A stretch of DNA of 64,000 nt, from positions 7,927,717 through 7,991,716 of the forward strand of contig NZ_AP018290.1 in the NCBI RefSeq assembly GCF_002368415.1, written 5' to 3'. Position numbers and translations under genes: made by a program. Position 1 is the first letter of the stretch; each line of letters starts with the position of its first letter. Below are positions 39,306 to 47,718 of the stretch, one piece after another. The notes below the pieces were generated by a model. That model was given only the letters and a program-made list of their open reading frames with translations, had not been told where the DNA came from and searched no databases. Source of the DNA: Calothrix sp. NIES-4105. Its GTDB lineage: Bacteria; Cyanobacteriota; Cyanobacteriia; Cyanobacteriales; Nostocaceae.

Positions 39306-40199
39306 CTAAGCGCGGAACTGGCTGGGGGAAACACCAACATGACGCTTGAAATGGCGATTAAGATGACTTTGATCCACAAAACCGACCTGCAACGCAATGT
39401 CAGCTATGGATAGATTTGTAGTTTTGAGTAGCCGTTTCGCTTGATTAGTCCGGCATTTAAGTAAATATTGATGTGGAGTTAATCCTGTAGATTGTTTGAA
39501 CAAACGGCTAAAATAATAAGGACTCATCTGCACTATTTCAGCCATTGTCATTAAGCTAGGATTTTCTGCCGAATGTTCATTAATATATTCAGTTATCTGT
39601 CGTAATCGAGCCTGTGATAATCCATCAGAACAACTTTGAATTTTGGGCTTTTGTGTTGAGTAGTGCTGTAGCAAGTGAGCAGAAAGTGCTGTTGCCATTG
39701 ACTCAGCATAGAGGCGATTACACACTTTTTCGGACTCAAGATTTGCTTTTAGAGCAATACCTATTTGATAAATCAACGGGTCATTTAACTTAAATTGCGG
39801 TACAACTTCAAATCGGTCTGCATCAGTAACTTCAGCCGCAATCTGCCTAATAAATGTTGGCTCAAGGTATAGAGAAATCAACTCGATTGAATCGTGTAAA
39901 CGAACAGATACAGGGACAGTTGCTGGAGTTAAACAAATATCGCCGTTTCTGAAGTGAGCGCATTGCAGACGACCATCGAGCAATTGCTCTTTCATCACTT
40001 CGGTGTGATTAAGATGAATTGTAATTAGGTGTTGTAAAAAACAATGTTCAGGGGTTTCAAAGGCGGTATGGTAATTGTAATAGCTGACTTTAACTCCATT
40101 CCAACATGCTTGACTAGAGAGAATTGGCGCACTCGGACTAATTTTTGAAGTTGATTCGTCGCTGGCAGCATCAAGAGTTAAAGGCTGTTCTCTAGTCAT
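39306..40199 (-). CDS. AraC-family transcriptional regulator
   Basis: 297 residues. The last 100 hold the two helix-turn-helices of AraC/XylS: SLMTMAEIVQMSPYYFSRLFK with TGLTPHQYLLKCR, and SIADIALQVGFVDQSHLNRH with VGVSPSQFRA. The N-terminal part is a cupin-like effector domain without a known ligand. It lies 89 bp upstream of the ene-reductase on the same strand and probably controls it. Confidence 0.9.
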   Translation of the reverse strand: MTREQPLTLDAASDESTSKISPSAPILSSQACWNGVKVSYYNYHTAFETPEHCFLQHLITIHLNHTEVMKEQLLDGRLQCAHFRNGDICLTPATVPVSVRLHDSIELISLYLEPTFIRQIAAEVTDADRFEVVPQFKLNDPLIYQIGIALKANLESEKVCNRLYAESMATALSAHLLQHYSTQKPKIQSCSDGLSQARLRQITEYINEHSAENPSLMTMAEIVQMSPYYFSRLFKQSTGLTPHQYLLKCRTNQAKRLLKTTNLSIADIALQVGFVDQSHLNRHFKRHVGVSPSQFRA

Positions 40200-40307
40200 G
40201 GCTCTTCTACAGGCTATTGAGGTTTCACCAAGTTAAACAAGTACTTTAATCGAAAAGCATTTTTTACTCATAAATATAATAACGCTAATTATTGAGCTTA
40301 CATAATA

Positions 40308-40409
40308 GCCCCTATTCAAGGTCGGATTTAAAGAAGGCGCCCTCTCTTCGGTAGAGAAGTATTAAATAAAGCATAATTTTTATAGCTTATACTGGGATGA
40401 GTTAGAAAA
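40308..40409 (+). pseudogene. Fragment C of gene B start
   Basis: GCCCCTATTCAAGGTCGGAT at 40308 through GGATGAGTTAGAAAA aligns over about 100 bp with gene B from GGCGCCTATTCGAGGTAGGAT to GTGAGGAATTAGAAAA (43343-43444). The start codon region is absent and stop codons interrupt it. Confidence 0.75.
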
Positions 40410-40460
40410 CCCCTTTTTCCTTTACCCTTTACCCCTTACCCTTTACCCCAAAAAACTACC

Positions 40461-40524
40461 ATGTCATCTAAAATTGCCGAACACAAGCGGGCGCCTATTC
40501 GAGGTAGGATTTAAGGAAGGCGCT
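40461..40524 (+). pseudogene. Fragment D of gene B start
   Basis: ATGTCATCTAAAATTGCCGA at 40461 matches the start of gene B. After GAACA, an ACAAGCGGG replaces TTTAGGG, adding one base and breaking the frame. Homology ends at about 40524. A pyrimidine-rich TTTACCCCTTACCCTTTACC tract precedes it, as it does fragment E. Confidence 0.85.
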
Positions 40525-40632
40525 TTTTTCTCTGAGTTAAAATTCTAACGTTTTTTATTTTATTTGTTAATTTGCAGCCAGATTTTTGATAACCTGTTCT
40601 GATGGATAAAAATATGAAAATATTTGAAAAAT

Positions 40633-41235
40633 ATGTCTAATGTAGAAGTTGTAGCAAATATTCAAGATTTAGTGTCCAATCTTGAACCAGTAATTGCTAC
40701 ACAGATAATGGCAAATATTGATAGAGCTAATTATTTAAAAAAAAATGCTGAAGAAATATATTCGCTTCTGACGAGTGGTAGATTGGTTAAACCAAAAATG
40801 AATAATCGAAAAACTATTGCGGTAAGTGGTAATATTGCTACCATCAGTGGTTGGGATTCATTAAATTTAAAATGGAAGCAAGCTATCAAACAAAATAAAG
40901 GTATATCTTTAGAGCAAGATGAAAGTAAAGTTAAAGAATATTACAAAAAGTTCATAACGGTATTTAACCAATATGGCTATTATGTAAAAGTATGGGAATT
41001 AGACCCAAAACAAGACCCAGGCAAGCACTATCGCTCACATGCAGAAAAACAAATCTCGGTTATTCAGCCTGATTCTTCTATAGGTGTGTCAAGGGGTGTG
41101 TGCGAGGAAGATTGTTATCCTTATTTTTACGCATTAGCGCAAATTAGACAACAAGATATTGTGATTGCTGACCCTAACGGTATCTGGCTGTTTTATTCTC
41201 ACGGTCAAGTAAAGTTCGTTTATCATGTATCATAG
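40633..41235 (+). CDS. Deaminase-fold toxin-like protein
   Basis: 200 residues from the ATG at 40633; a TTG at 40624 is also in frame. The C-terminal half has HAEKQ (H136, E138) followed by GVCEEDC (C157, C161) and a VIADPNGIWLFY strand. This is the His-Ala-Glu plus Cys pair layout of deaminase-superfamily toxins, though the Cys spacing (x3) differs from the usual x2. The N-terminal half is helical. The next gene looks like an Imm5-type immunity protein, which supports a toxin/immunity cassette. There is no secretion domain. Confidence 0.55.
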   Translation: MSNVEVVANIQDLVSNLEPVIATQIMANIDRANYLKKNAEEIYSLLTSGRLVKPKMNNRKTIAVSGNIATISGWDSLNLKWKQAIKQNKGISLEQDESKVKEYYKKFITVFNQYGYYVKVWELDPKQDPGKHYRSHAEKQISVIQPDSSIGVSRGVCEEDCYPYFYALAQIRQQDIVIADPNGIWLFYSHGQVKFVYHVS

Positions 41236-41264
41236 GTATCTAGGCAAGTAAAGGAAGGTGATTT

Positions 41265-41903
41265 ATGGCGATTCCCTCTGAGCTACAAAATCTGATTCAA
41301 GAGGCTAATAAATCATTGTCTAGTCATCCTCAACATGACTTAAATCTAGGTTATCGTCATGCAATTTGGGTAGTATTTGGTGATACTGGGCATTTAAGAC
41401 GCACAGTACTCGCACTTTCTACAGTTCGTCACGTTCTTCCAATTTGGAATCGGAGATTTCCTAATGACGATAGACCGCAACAAATTCTTAACCTAGCAGA
41501 AAAAGTAATTTCTGGAGATGTTAGTAAAGCTTTTGCAGAAAAAGAAAGCCAAAAGTTTTGGCGAGAAATGCAACAATTAGGTTATGAAGATTCGGGAATG
41601 GCTTTTACTGTTGGATGTGCGGCAGTTGCGTCACTTGATACTGCTATCGTTGATGAGAATTTTGACCTAGATGAGATTGATTTTAATCTGACAGATAATC
41701 GAGATATAGAAGGGAACGATGCTGCTTTCTTTGCTGCTTGTGCATATGCAAATGGTGCTGTTTGGGAAACTGTTTCTGGAAGAGGGGATTCTGCAAAGCG
41801 TTTAGAATTTTGGTCGTGGTGGCTAAATGTTGCTGTTCCCAATGCATGGAAAGTTTTGCAAGAAGATGAGAAGATAAATATTCCTTTGCCTGAAGCTTCT
41901 TAA
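41265..41903 (+). CDS. Imm5-like immunity protein
   Basis: 212 residues, all helical. The segment RHAIWVVFGDTGHLRRTVLA, then STVRHVLPIWNRRFPNDDRP, then QQILNLAEKVISG resembles Imm5 immunity proteins of polymorphic toxin systems (ALxxA-x-VLPIWE-x-x-P-x-DxxP-x-x-L). It starts 30 bp after the deaminase-like gene with an AAGGAAGGTG binding site, the expected order for toxin then immunity. Assignment is from memory of the family pattern. Confidence 0.55.
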   Translation: MAIPSELQNLIQEANKSLSSHPQHDLNLGYRHAIWVVFGDTGHLRRTVLALSTVRHVLPIWNRRFPNDDRPQQILNLAEKVISGDVSKAFAEKESQKFWREMQQLGYEDSGMAFTVGCAAVASLDTAIVDENFDLDEIDFNLTDNRDIEGNDAAFFAACAYANGAVWETVSGRGDSAKRLEFWSWWLNVAVPNAWKVLQEDEKINIPLPEAS

Positions 41904-42376
41904 ATAAAATCTCTAAATCATCTAAATTGCATCATTCACGCGGTTTCTTTAAATCTTACCTCTGTGTCAAGAGCGTCTCTGTAGTAAAAAGATTTTTCCC
42001 TTTATCCTTTCCCCCTTACCCTTTACCCCGAAAAAACTACCATGTCATCAAAAATAGCCGAACACAAGCGGGTGTCTATTCGAGGTAGTATTTAATGTCG
42101 GCGCCCTTGCATCAATAAACCAGTATAATATTAAACATTAAGTAGGTAGTTTATACCGTGAAGAACTAGAAAATCCCAATTTTGCGAAGATACGCTACTA
42201 GAATTGCTTCGGAAGTAGTTAGTTCATTGGATAGGGATATTGCAAAAACTCTGTTGTAAGCTGGTTGAAGCGCTTTACACACCCTACGCTTTATATTCTC
42301 CAGGCATATGAAAATGTGACTCCAAGATTTAAAATGGACTTGAATCCATATGGTTTTAAAGTCATAATATTCAAGT
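41904..42376. other. Intergenic region with fragment E
   Basis: 473 bp. It holds a pyrimidine-rich tract (near 41995-42030) identical in type to that before fragment D, fragment E itself, and about 120 bp of DNA upstream of the HigB-like frame. No intact gene. Confidence 0.5.
42041..42250 (+). pseudogene. Fragment E of gene B start (longest)
   Basis: About 210 bp aligned to gene B 43314-43520, from ATGTCATCAAAAATAGCCGA to TAGGGATATTGCAAAAACT. It carries the same ACAAGCGGG one-base gain as fragment D and soon reaches stop codons. Sharing of that change shows that D and E come from one already broken copy. Confidence 0.85.
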
Positions 42377-42759
42377 ATGGTGTGGGAAGTTTTATTTCAT
42401 GAAAAATTTGAGCTTGAGTTCAATGAACTCCCTCAAGCTGTTCAAGACGAATTACTTGAAGACATGCAAAATTGCTTCAAAGCCAGGGTCCGCATCTTAA
42501 AAGACCTCACGCTGATACACTTAACGGCTCTCGTTATGACAATATGAAGGAACTTCGTTTCAAGGTGGCAAACGGCGTATGGCGAGTAGCATTTGCTTTT
42601 GACCCTAAGCGACAAGCAATTTTACTTGTGGCTGGTGATAAGGCAGGAACGAGTCAAAAACGATTTTATAAACAACTTATAGCAAAAGCAGACGAACGAT
42701 TTGAAGAGCATCTTATTAAATTAAAAAAAGAAGGAGAAGAAGATGGCGAAAAATCTTAA
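42377..42759 (+). pseudogene. HigB/RelE-like toxin, frameshifted
   Basis: The ATG at 42377 opens VWEVLFHEKFELEFNELPQA then VQDELLEDMQN. From 42472 the following frame continues LLQSQGPHLKRPHADTLNGS, KELRFKVANGVWRVAFAFDP and the KAGTSQKRFYKQLIAKADERF tail of a HigB-type mRNA interferase (COG4679/RelE fold). The two parts differ by one base near CAAAATTGC (42467-42475). The shorter frame alone (from TTG 42472) lacks the first 30 residues. Toxin inactivation is likely; the antitoxin stays intact. Confidence 0.75.
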
Positions 42760-43096
42760 TGAAATAATGCAAAAACTTCCACCAGAGCGCGTTCAAAAGA
42801 TTGAAGCACGGGCAAACGAGCTAATTGCCGAACATATGACGCTTCGGGATATAAGAAAAGCAAGGGAACTGACCCAAGAGCGAATGGCAGAATTATTAGG
42901 CATTCGCCAGGATAGTATCTCAAAACTTGAAAAACGTACTGACCTTCTTCTTTCAACCCTTCGTAGTTACTTGGATGCAATGGGAGGTTCACTTCAACTA
43001 GTTGTAGAGTTTCCTGATAGACCACCTGTTGTAATTACTGGATTTACAGAACTCGATGAGGATAATTACGAGAAAGAAGACAAGCATAATTCGTGA
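42743..43096 (+). CDS. HigA-type HTH antitoxin
   Basis: 117 residues. An Xre-family HTH at about 38-90 (LRDIRKARELTQERMAELLG, then IRQDSISKLEKR) is preceded by a helical arm and followed by LVVEFPDRPPVVITGF, the usual layout of HigA antitoxins that bind both toxin and operator. It overlaps the toxin frame by 17 bp. With the toxin broken it may persist as an autoregulator or anti-addiction module. Confidence 0.85.
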   Translation: MAKNLNEIMQKLPPERVQKIEARANELIAEHMTLRDIRKARELTQERMAELLGIRQDSISKLEKRTDLLLSTLRSYLDAMGGSLQLVVEFPDRPPVVITGFTELDEDNYEKEDKHNS

Positions 43097-43122
43097 TTAA
43101 ATTTGTTGGGAGGTGATAAAGG

Positions 43123-43200
43123 ATGGCGACAGAATACGGTTTAGTTGCTAAAAACGTTATGAGTTGTCATGAAGAAATAATTTATGAGTATTACACTTAA
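43123..43200 (+). CDS. Short ORF with strong ribosome binding site (possible gene remnant)
   Basis: A GGGAGGTGA site 9 bp before ATG 43123 opens a 25-codon frame (MATEYGLVAKNVMSCHEE...) that ends at TAA 43198-43200. The good binding site suggests the start of a formerly longer gene cut off at the next repeat. No family recognised. Confidence 0.3.
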   Translation: MATEYGLVAKNVMSCHEEIIYEYYT

Positions 43201-43216
43201 TGTAAAAGAATAATTG

Positions 43217-43262
43217 ACCACAGAGACGCAGAGAACACAGAGGAAAAACTCTCCTCTGTGTG
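43217..43262. repeat. ACCACAGAGACGCAGAG palindromic repeat
   Basis: CACAGAGGA and TCCTCTGTG form a hairpin just upstream of gene B; it is a variant of the repeat that follows gene A at 34300. Confidence 0.65.
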
Positions 43263-43313
43263 GATGTGTCTAATAAGGTAAAAAGATTTACCCCCTTTAT
43301 CTCAAAGAACTAT

Positions 43314-46300
43314 ATGTCATCAAAAATTGCCGAACATTTAGGGCGCCTATTCGAGGTAGGATTTAATATTGGCGCCCTTTCATCGATAAAGCAGTATAAT
43401 ATAAAACACAATTTCGGTAGTTTATACCGTGAGGAATTAGAAAATCTCAACTTTGCAAAAATACGTCAACGAATAGCTTCGGAAGTAGTTAGTTCATTAG
43501 ATAGGGATATTGCAGAAACTTGGAGTACTTTTTTTCTGCAAAAAGGGTTTTTAAGCGGTTTGAATTTTTTTCGTGAGTATCTCAGTGCATTTGGATGGAC
43601 TGAACCACATCGTCTTAAACGTGTAGAAGTCGTTTACTACCATTGTCGGTTTAGCGGTGAGAACAGTCTCGGTACTTACGATACTGAAAATGACCAGCAG
43701 TGGTATAGTCGTGTTTTATCACAGTTGTCTTTAAATTCAAGTGCGTTATCTATATATATAGATAAATATAAAAAAAAGGGTGAGTTCCTCAACGCTGATA
43801 CTTTAGTATTACTCAAATACGGCAAATCATACAGAATACTGTGTTTAGATTTGACGGTGTTTGGAATACGTTCGCAGAATGATATCCAGAATATCGACTA
43901 TGTGGAGATTATTCGGAACTTACTAATGCGGGATGTCAGCTATTTACGTTCCAAAAGCGTATTTTCGCGTTTGCGTCTCGATACTGAGTCAATGGACTTT
44001 GGAATATCACCAAATTTAATTCAATATTTTAACGCTTTCAAATATCGAGACAAAGAAACCGCAAAGTTAATTCAAGCTGGTGGTTATATTTACAGCTTCT
44101 ACCAATTTCTCCAAGAAGCTAAAATCATAGCTGATGCATCAATGGTTTTTAATGCAGTCGGTTACAGTGATAGAGATATCAATGCTATATCTGTAACTCC
44201 TCAAAACCTTGATATTTTAAAGACGTGCTACGAAATCTACAAGCATCATCAAGTTCAGGATATATCATCCGCGCGTTTGGGAGTGTTAAATAAAATCAAG
44301 CGCAGTGCTTATGCGAGTTTTGAGCGAGGTAAAGAATTTGTTGATGCAATATTAGCAGTGACACCAGGCAATATAAATCATATACCCCCACATCGCGAGA
44401 AGATTACAGGGTTTTTTAACTCGGTTGCACAAGTTCCGGATGAGTTTATGCGAAAATTAGGGTTAACTGGAACGCTGAACCTACGAGATGCACATGCTGA
44501 ACTCATCAAAAAATCTTTACTATCACAGGATACGTTTGTATTTTTAACGGGTAATCCTGGTATTGGTAAAACTACCGCAATAGTCGATTTTCTCAAAAAG
44601 CATCTTGATGAGGGTTTTCTGTTTTTCTATGTCAGTCCCAGAAAACAAGTCAACCTCGATATTATCGAAAAATTCAAAGACAAACAAACGCAACAGCTAT
44701 GCGACGATAGGTTATTTACTATCAATTCCAATAGTAACTTAATCGCAGATAATTACGGACATTACACTGTTCAGTATACCAGTAATCGGCGCCAAGATAA
44801 TTTTCCCAAACAAGGTGTTCATTTTTTCAGTAGTAACAATGTTGATATACAATCCAAACGTTCCAACCGACTGGAAAACTCCTCCGATGATACTATCCGT
44901 GATAAGGGTAGAAAAAGCAAAGGTGTTTTAGACAGCGTTTGCGAAGCTATCTCAACCGTCATTGAACAGGGTATTTCTGACCAAATTGTTGCAACCACTT
45001 CAATTCAAGCTTTGAAGAAAACCGGGGTAGGAGACACCTTGAAGCATTTCGAGAAAATCTTTAGACATGCTTATAACCAACGTGAAGCTACTATTTTTCC
45101 CAAGAAGATGCAGCAAATATCAAGACGTATTAAACATTTCTTTGTAATGATTGACGAAATTACAGGGGATGACGGTGGTGTAGAATTTTTAAATGGGATA
45201 TGCGAGATAGTCACAAGATATAAATTAACTAATCCTGAATTTGGGTTCAATACTAAAATCATAGTTGCCGATGCTTCGATAGTTGATAAAAACGTGATTA
45301 TACAGCATTTATCCGAATCGGCGCCTGAACCTGATAAAATATACTTTCGGCGCCCGAATGACGAGTTATGTAATCAACCAATATCATTAGAACACTTTGT
45401 TTTTAAAAACCTACCAGCAACAGTAATTAATACAAATTCATATCCAGCACGTTCTTTAGCGATTACGTATAAACTTTTGATACAATCAGAAAAGTTTAAC
45501 GAACAAACGAATATTAATACTAAAAATGATTTAGAACACAAGCTGCAAACTGAAATTTTGCAAGATATTCAAACACTTTTAAAGAATCCTGATACAGAAC
45601 AGTTTATCGTTTACATTCAACATAAACGAAAATTAGCAGAATTAATCGCTGATATCCAAAAAGAACAAGATTTTGAATTATATACTGATTACTTAGAAAT
45701 ACATGCGAGTATATCCGAAGAAGAAAAGCAAAAAATCCATGAATATCAAAATCAAGTCAAAGTTATATTTATGACTTCTTCGGGGAGTCGTGGTTTATCG
45801 TTTCCCAAAGTTAAACATATCCTAGTGGAAATTCCTAAATACCAAATTGAAAATAACCTAATGGAAATTATTCAGGTTATATATAGAGGACGTGGAAATG
45901 AAATTATCGATAATCAAGATAAAGAATTAACGTTTTATTTAGGTGTTAATTCGCATTATAACTCTGAAGACGACAAGCAAATAGCGCTCCAAGAAAGCGT
46001 ACTAGATATTTTAAATATTTTGTTGATTTTAAAAGCTGCCATTATGACAAGAATATTTGGTTCAGGTCGTATCGGTCGCGATAACTTTATTATTATACCC
46101 ATTGGGGGTAAATCGGTTTTTGCAGCGGGTGAAACGTTTTCGATGCAACTGGCAAATTTAATTTTGTTGTTGAAACAAGAAAGTTACCGAGAACCTAGTA
46201 ACAAACTGATTAAAAATGTATATACCAGCCTAGAAAAATTGTTAAGTTCTGCTGATTTTGTGATTCAAGGCGCCGCTGAGTCTAATTATCTCACACTACG

Positions 46301-46928
46301 CGAAGACTTTAACAGTAAATTTCTCCAAACTTATAACACGCTTGATAAACTCCTAGATAATGGCGCCATCGAATCAGCTTATATAAGTGGTGGCATGTTA
46401 ATTGTACCACTTGAAAATAATACATTAGAAGAAAACTATTTAATTAAATTGGCGGATATAAACGAAATAGCCAACGATGAACTTTGGCGAAACATGCAAA
46501 AAATCAGCCATAGTAAATCATATCCCGAAAACTTGCGCGCGGCAATAAGAGACGCAATCGAACTAATCAAAAAACTACGCACGGGAGTAGAGAAAACACA
46601 ACACTTAGAACTACGCACATCACAACCCGACCAATATTATGCATTCCCACTATTTGCATTTATCTGTGGTGACGCAATGCGCGCGTACTTTGAAACTCAA
46701 CCCGAAGAACCCGAAGATAAAAGCTTTCGCGATATCTTAGCAAGATATATCCGGTCATCTTACTCAGTAGGTAATATATTACCCATTGGGTTGCATTATA
46801 AAGACTTTCCCTTTGTCGTATTTAGAAGCTACAGCTTAAAAGAAACTCGACAGAAAATTTTTACAGATAAGTATTTACTTTCATCCCATGAGTTAAATGT
46901 ACTGAACTTAATTTTGTCAAATAATTGA
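43314..46928 (+). CDS. Gene B: helicase-like P-loop NTPase of unknown family
   Basis: 1204 residues from ATG 43314; an earlier in-frame GTG at 43260 lies in repeat DNA, and the fragments elsewhere all start at the MSSKIAEHL ATG. The first 400 residues are unassigned. Walker A LTGNPGIGKTT is near 413, Walker B FFVMIDEITGDD near 611, a motif-V-like MTSSGSRGLSFP near 820 and a motif-VI-like QVIYRGRG near 853, the layout of superfamily 2 helicases. The C-terminal 300 residues are unassigned. Seven GGCGCC sites suggest long residence. I infer that it worked with gene A, its former neighbour. Confidence 0.75.
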   Translation: MSSKIAEHLGRLFEVGFNIGALSSIKQYNIKHNFGSLYREELENLNFAKIRQRIASEVVSSLDRDIAETWSTFFLQKGFLSGLNFFREYLSAFGWTEPHRLKRVEVVYYHCRFSGENSLGTYDTENDQQWYSRVLSQLSLNSSALSIYIDKYKKKGEFLNADTLVLLKYGKSYRILCLDLTVFGIRSQNDIQNIDYVEIIRNLLMRDVSYLRSKSVFSRLRLDTESMDFGISPNLIQYFNAFKYRDKETAKLIQAGGYIYSFYQFLQEAKIIADASMVFNAVGYSDRDINAISVTPQNLDILKTCYEIYKHHQVQDISSARLGVLNKIKRSAYASFERGKEFVDAILAVTPGNINHIPPHREKITGFFNSVAQVPDEFMRKLGLTGTLNLRDAHAELIKKSLLSQDTFVFLTGNPGIGKTTAIVDFLKKHLDEGFLFFYVSPRKQVNLDIIEKFKDKQTQQLCDDRLFTINSNSNLIADNYGHYTVQYTSNRRQDNFPKQGVHFFSSNNVDIQSKRSNRLENSSDDTIRDKGRKSKGVLDSVCEAISTVIEQGISDQIVATTSIQALKKTGVGDTLKHFEKIFRHAYNQREATIFPKKMQQISRRIKHFFVMIDEITGDDGGVEFLNGICEIVTRYKLTNPEFGFNTKIIVADASIVDKNVIIQHLSESAPEPDKIYFRRPNDELCNQPISLEHFVFKNLPATVINTNSYPARSLAITYKLLIQSEKFNEQTNINTKNDLEHKLQTEILQDIQTLLKNPDTEQFIVYIQHKRKLAELIADIQKEQDFELYTDYLEIHASISEEEKQKIHEYQNQVKVIFMTSSGSRGLSFPKVKHILVEIPKYQIENNLMEIIQVIYRGRGNEIIDNQDKELTFYLGVNSHYNSEDDKQIALQESVLDILNILLILKAAIMTRIFGSGRIGRDNFIIIPIGGKSVFAAGETFSMQLANLILLLKQESYREPSNKLIKNVYTSLEKLLSSADFVIQGAAESNYLTLREDFNSKFLQTYNTLDKLLDNGAIESAYISGGMLIVPLENNTLEENYLIKLADINEIANDELWRNMQKISHSKSYPENLRAAIRDAIELIKKLRTGVEKTQHLELRTSQPDQYYAFPLFAFICGDAMRAYFETQPEEPEDKSFRDILARYIRSSYSVGNILPIGLHYKDFPFVVFRSYSLKETRQKIFTDKYLLSSHELNVLNLILSNN

Positions 46929-46952
46929 GGTAAAAATAAGATAATTTCGTAG

Positions 46953-47011
46953 GGTGCGTGAAAGCACGAAAAATTGCCCTGCAAAACGAAAAAATTGTGT
47001 TTTCACGCACC
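46953..47011. repeat. Palindromic element with GGTGCGTGAAA ends (second copy)
   Basis: Same terminal inverted repeats as at 10665-10725, different interior (AATTGCCCTGCAAAACG). It lies between gene B and the RelE-like gene (convergent). Confidence 0.6.
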
Positions 47012-47025
47012 ATTAACGATTATAA

Positions 47026-47400
47026 CTATAGAGAATTACCTTCTTCTCTATCAAAATTAGCTACAATATCTTGAATTTCATTGGCAGCAATATCTTCTCG
47101 GTCAGACTTAGAATAAATTGTTAATAGCAAAATACATGTAGGTGACTCAACTTGATAAATTAATCTATACCCAGCATTCTTGCCTTTTTTTATATTACTA
47201 TTACGAACCCTCAATTTATAAACAACATATTCTTCACCAATATCCCCTATTCTATCTCCTAAAATATTTCCTTGTTCTAATTGTTCAATAATTAATTGAA
47301 CATCCGAACGAATATTGCGAAATCTCTTAGAAAGGTCGCGCAAATTTCGTTTGAATTCAGCAGTTAAATCAATTATTACCAATGGTCGTTCATTCGGCAT
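47026..47400 (-). CDS. RelE/ParE-superfamily toxin-like protein
   Basis: 124 residues from MPNERPLVIIDLTAEFKRNL (start at 47400; longer frames start inside the partner gene). The fold pattern FKRNLRDLSKRFRNIRSDVQ then IIEQLEQG, YVVYKLRVRNSNIKKGKNAG then YRLIYQV, and LLLTIYSKSDREDI resembles the RelE/HigB group of mRNA interferases (COG3668/COG4737-like). It overlaps its upstream partner by 11 bp. Confidence 0.75.
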   Translation of the reverse strand: MPNERPLVIIDLTAEFKRNLRDLSKRFRNIRSDVQLIIEQLEQGNILGDRIGDIGEEYVVYKLRVRNSNIKKGKNAGYRLIYQVESPTCILLLTIYSKSDREDIAANEIQDIVANFDREEGNSL

Positions 47401-47638
47401 CAATACCCTCCCACATTTGAGATAGTGGTAGACGCTGCCCTGTTTTTGCATCATGTAAAGCTCTTCTCAAGCTAGCTTTAATCTCCTCAACGGGCGTATC
47501 ATCAGGGTCAAGTTCTGCTTCTTCTGGAACCAACACAATCACCCGCACCTGCTCGCGATAAGTTGTTCCTTGAATCGGTTCATCCAATACTAGGTTTCCC
47601 TCTAGGTCAATTTTGCCAGTAACTTCAATCGCTTTCAT
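47390..47638 (-). CDS. Antitoxin-like partner of RelE-type toxin
   Basis: 82 residues. MKAIEVTGKIDLEGNLVLDE then PIQGTTYREQVRVIVLVPEE is the start typical of small cyanobacterial antitoxins (a beta-rich DNA-binding or swapped-hairpin head), followed by an acidic helix (PVEEIKASLRRALHDAKTG) that would wrap the toxin. It is the first gene of a two-gene operon with an 11-bp overlap. Confidence 0.75.
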   Translation of the reverse strand: MKAIEVTGKIDLEGNLVLDEPIQGTTYREQVRVIVLVPEEAELDPDDTPVEEIKASLRRALHDAKTGQRLPLSQMWEGIDAE

Positions 47639-47718
47639 TTTTGTCTACCTTGATTTGTTGAATATCCTAGCATTCAGCAAGCCCTAAATGACTGTCTTAT
47701 TTTACTTGCTAAAAAGAT

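Noticed and set aside
43260-43313. Upstream GTG start of gene B
   Set aside because: All fragments begin at the MSSKIAEHL ATG, and the extension lies in repeat DNA.
34394-43320. Fragments as phage or integron attachment sites
   Set aside because: No integrase, recombinase or tRNA target is present, and the fragments are of unequal length with different end points; a target-duplication origin remains only a hypothesis.
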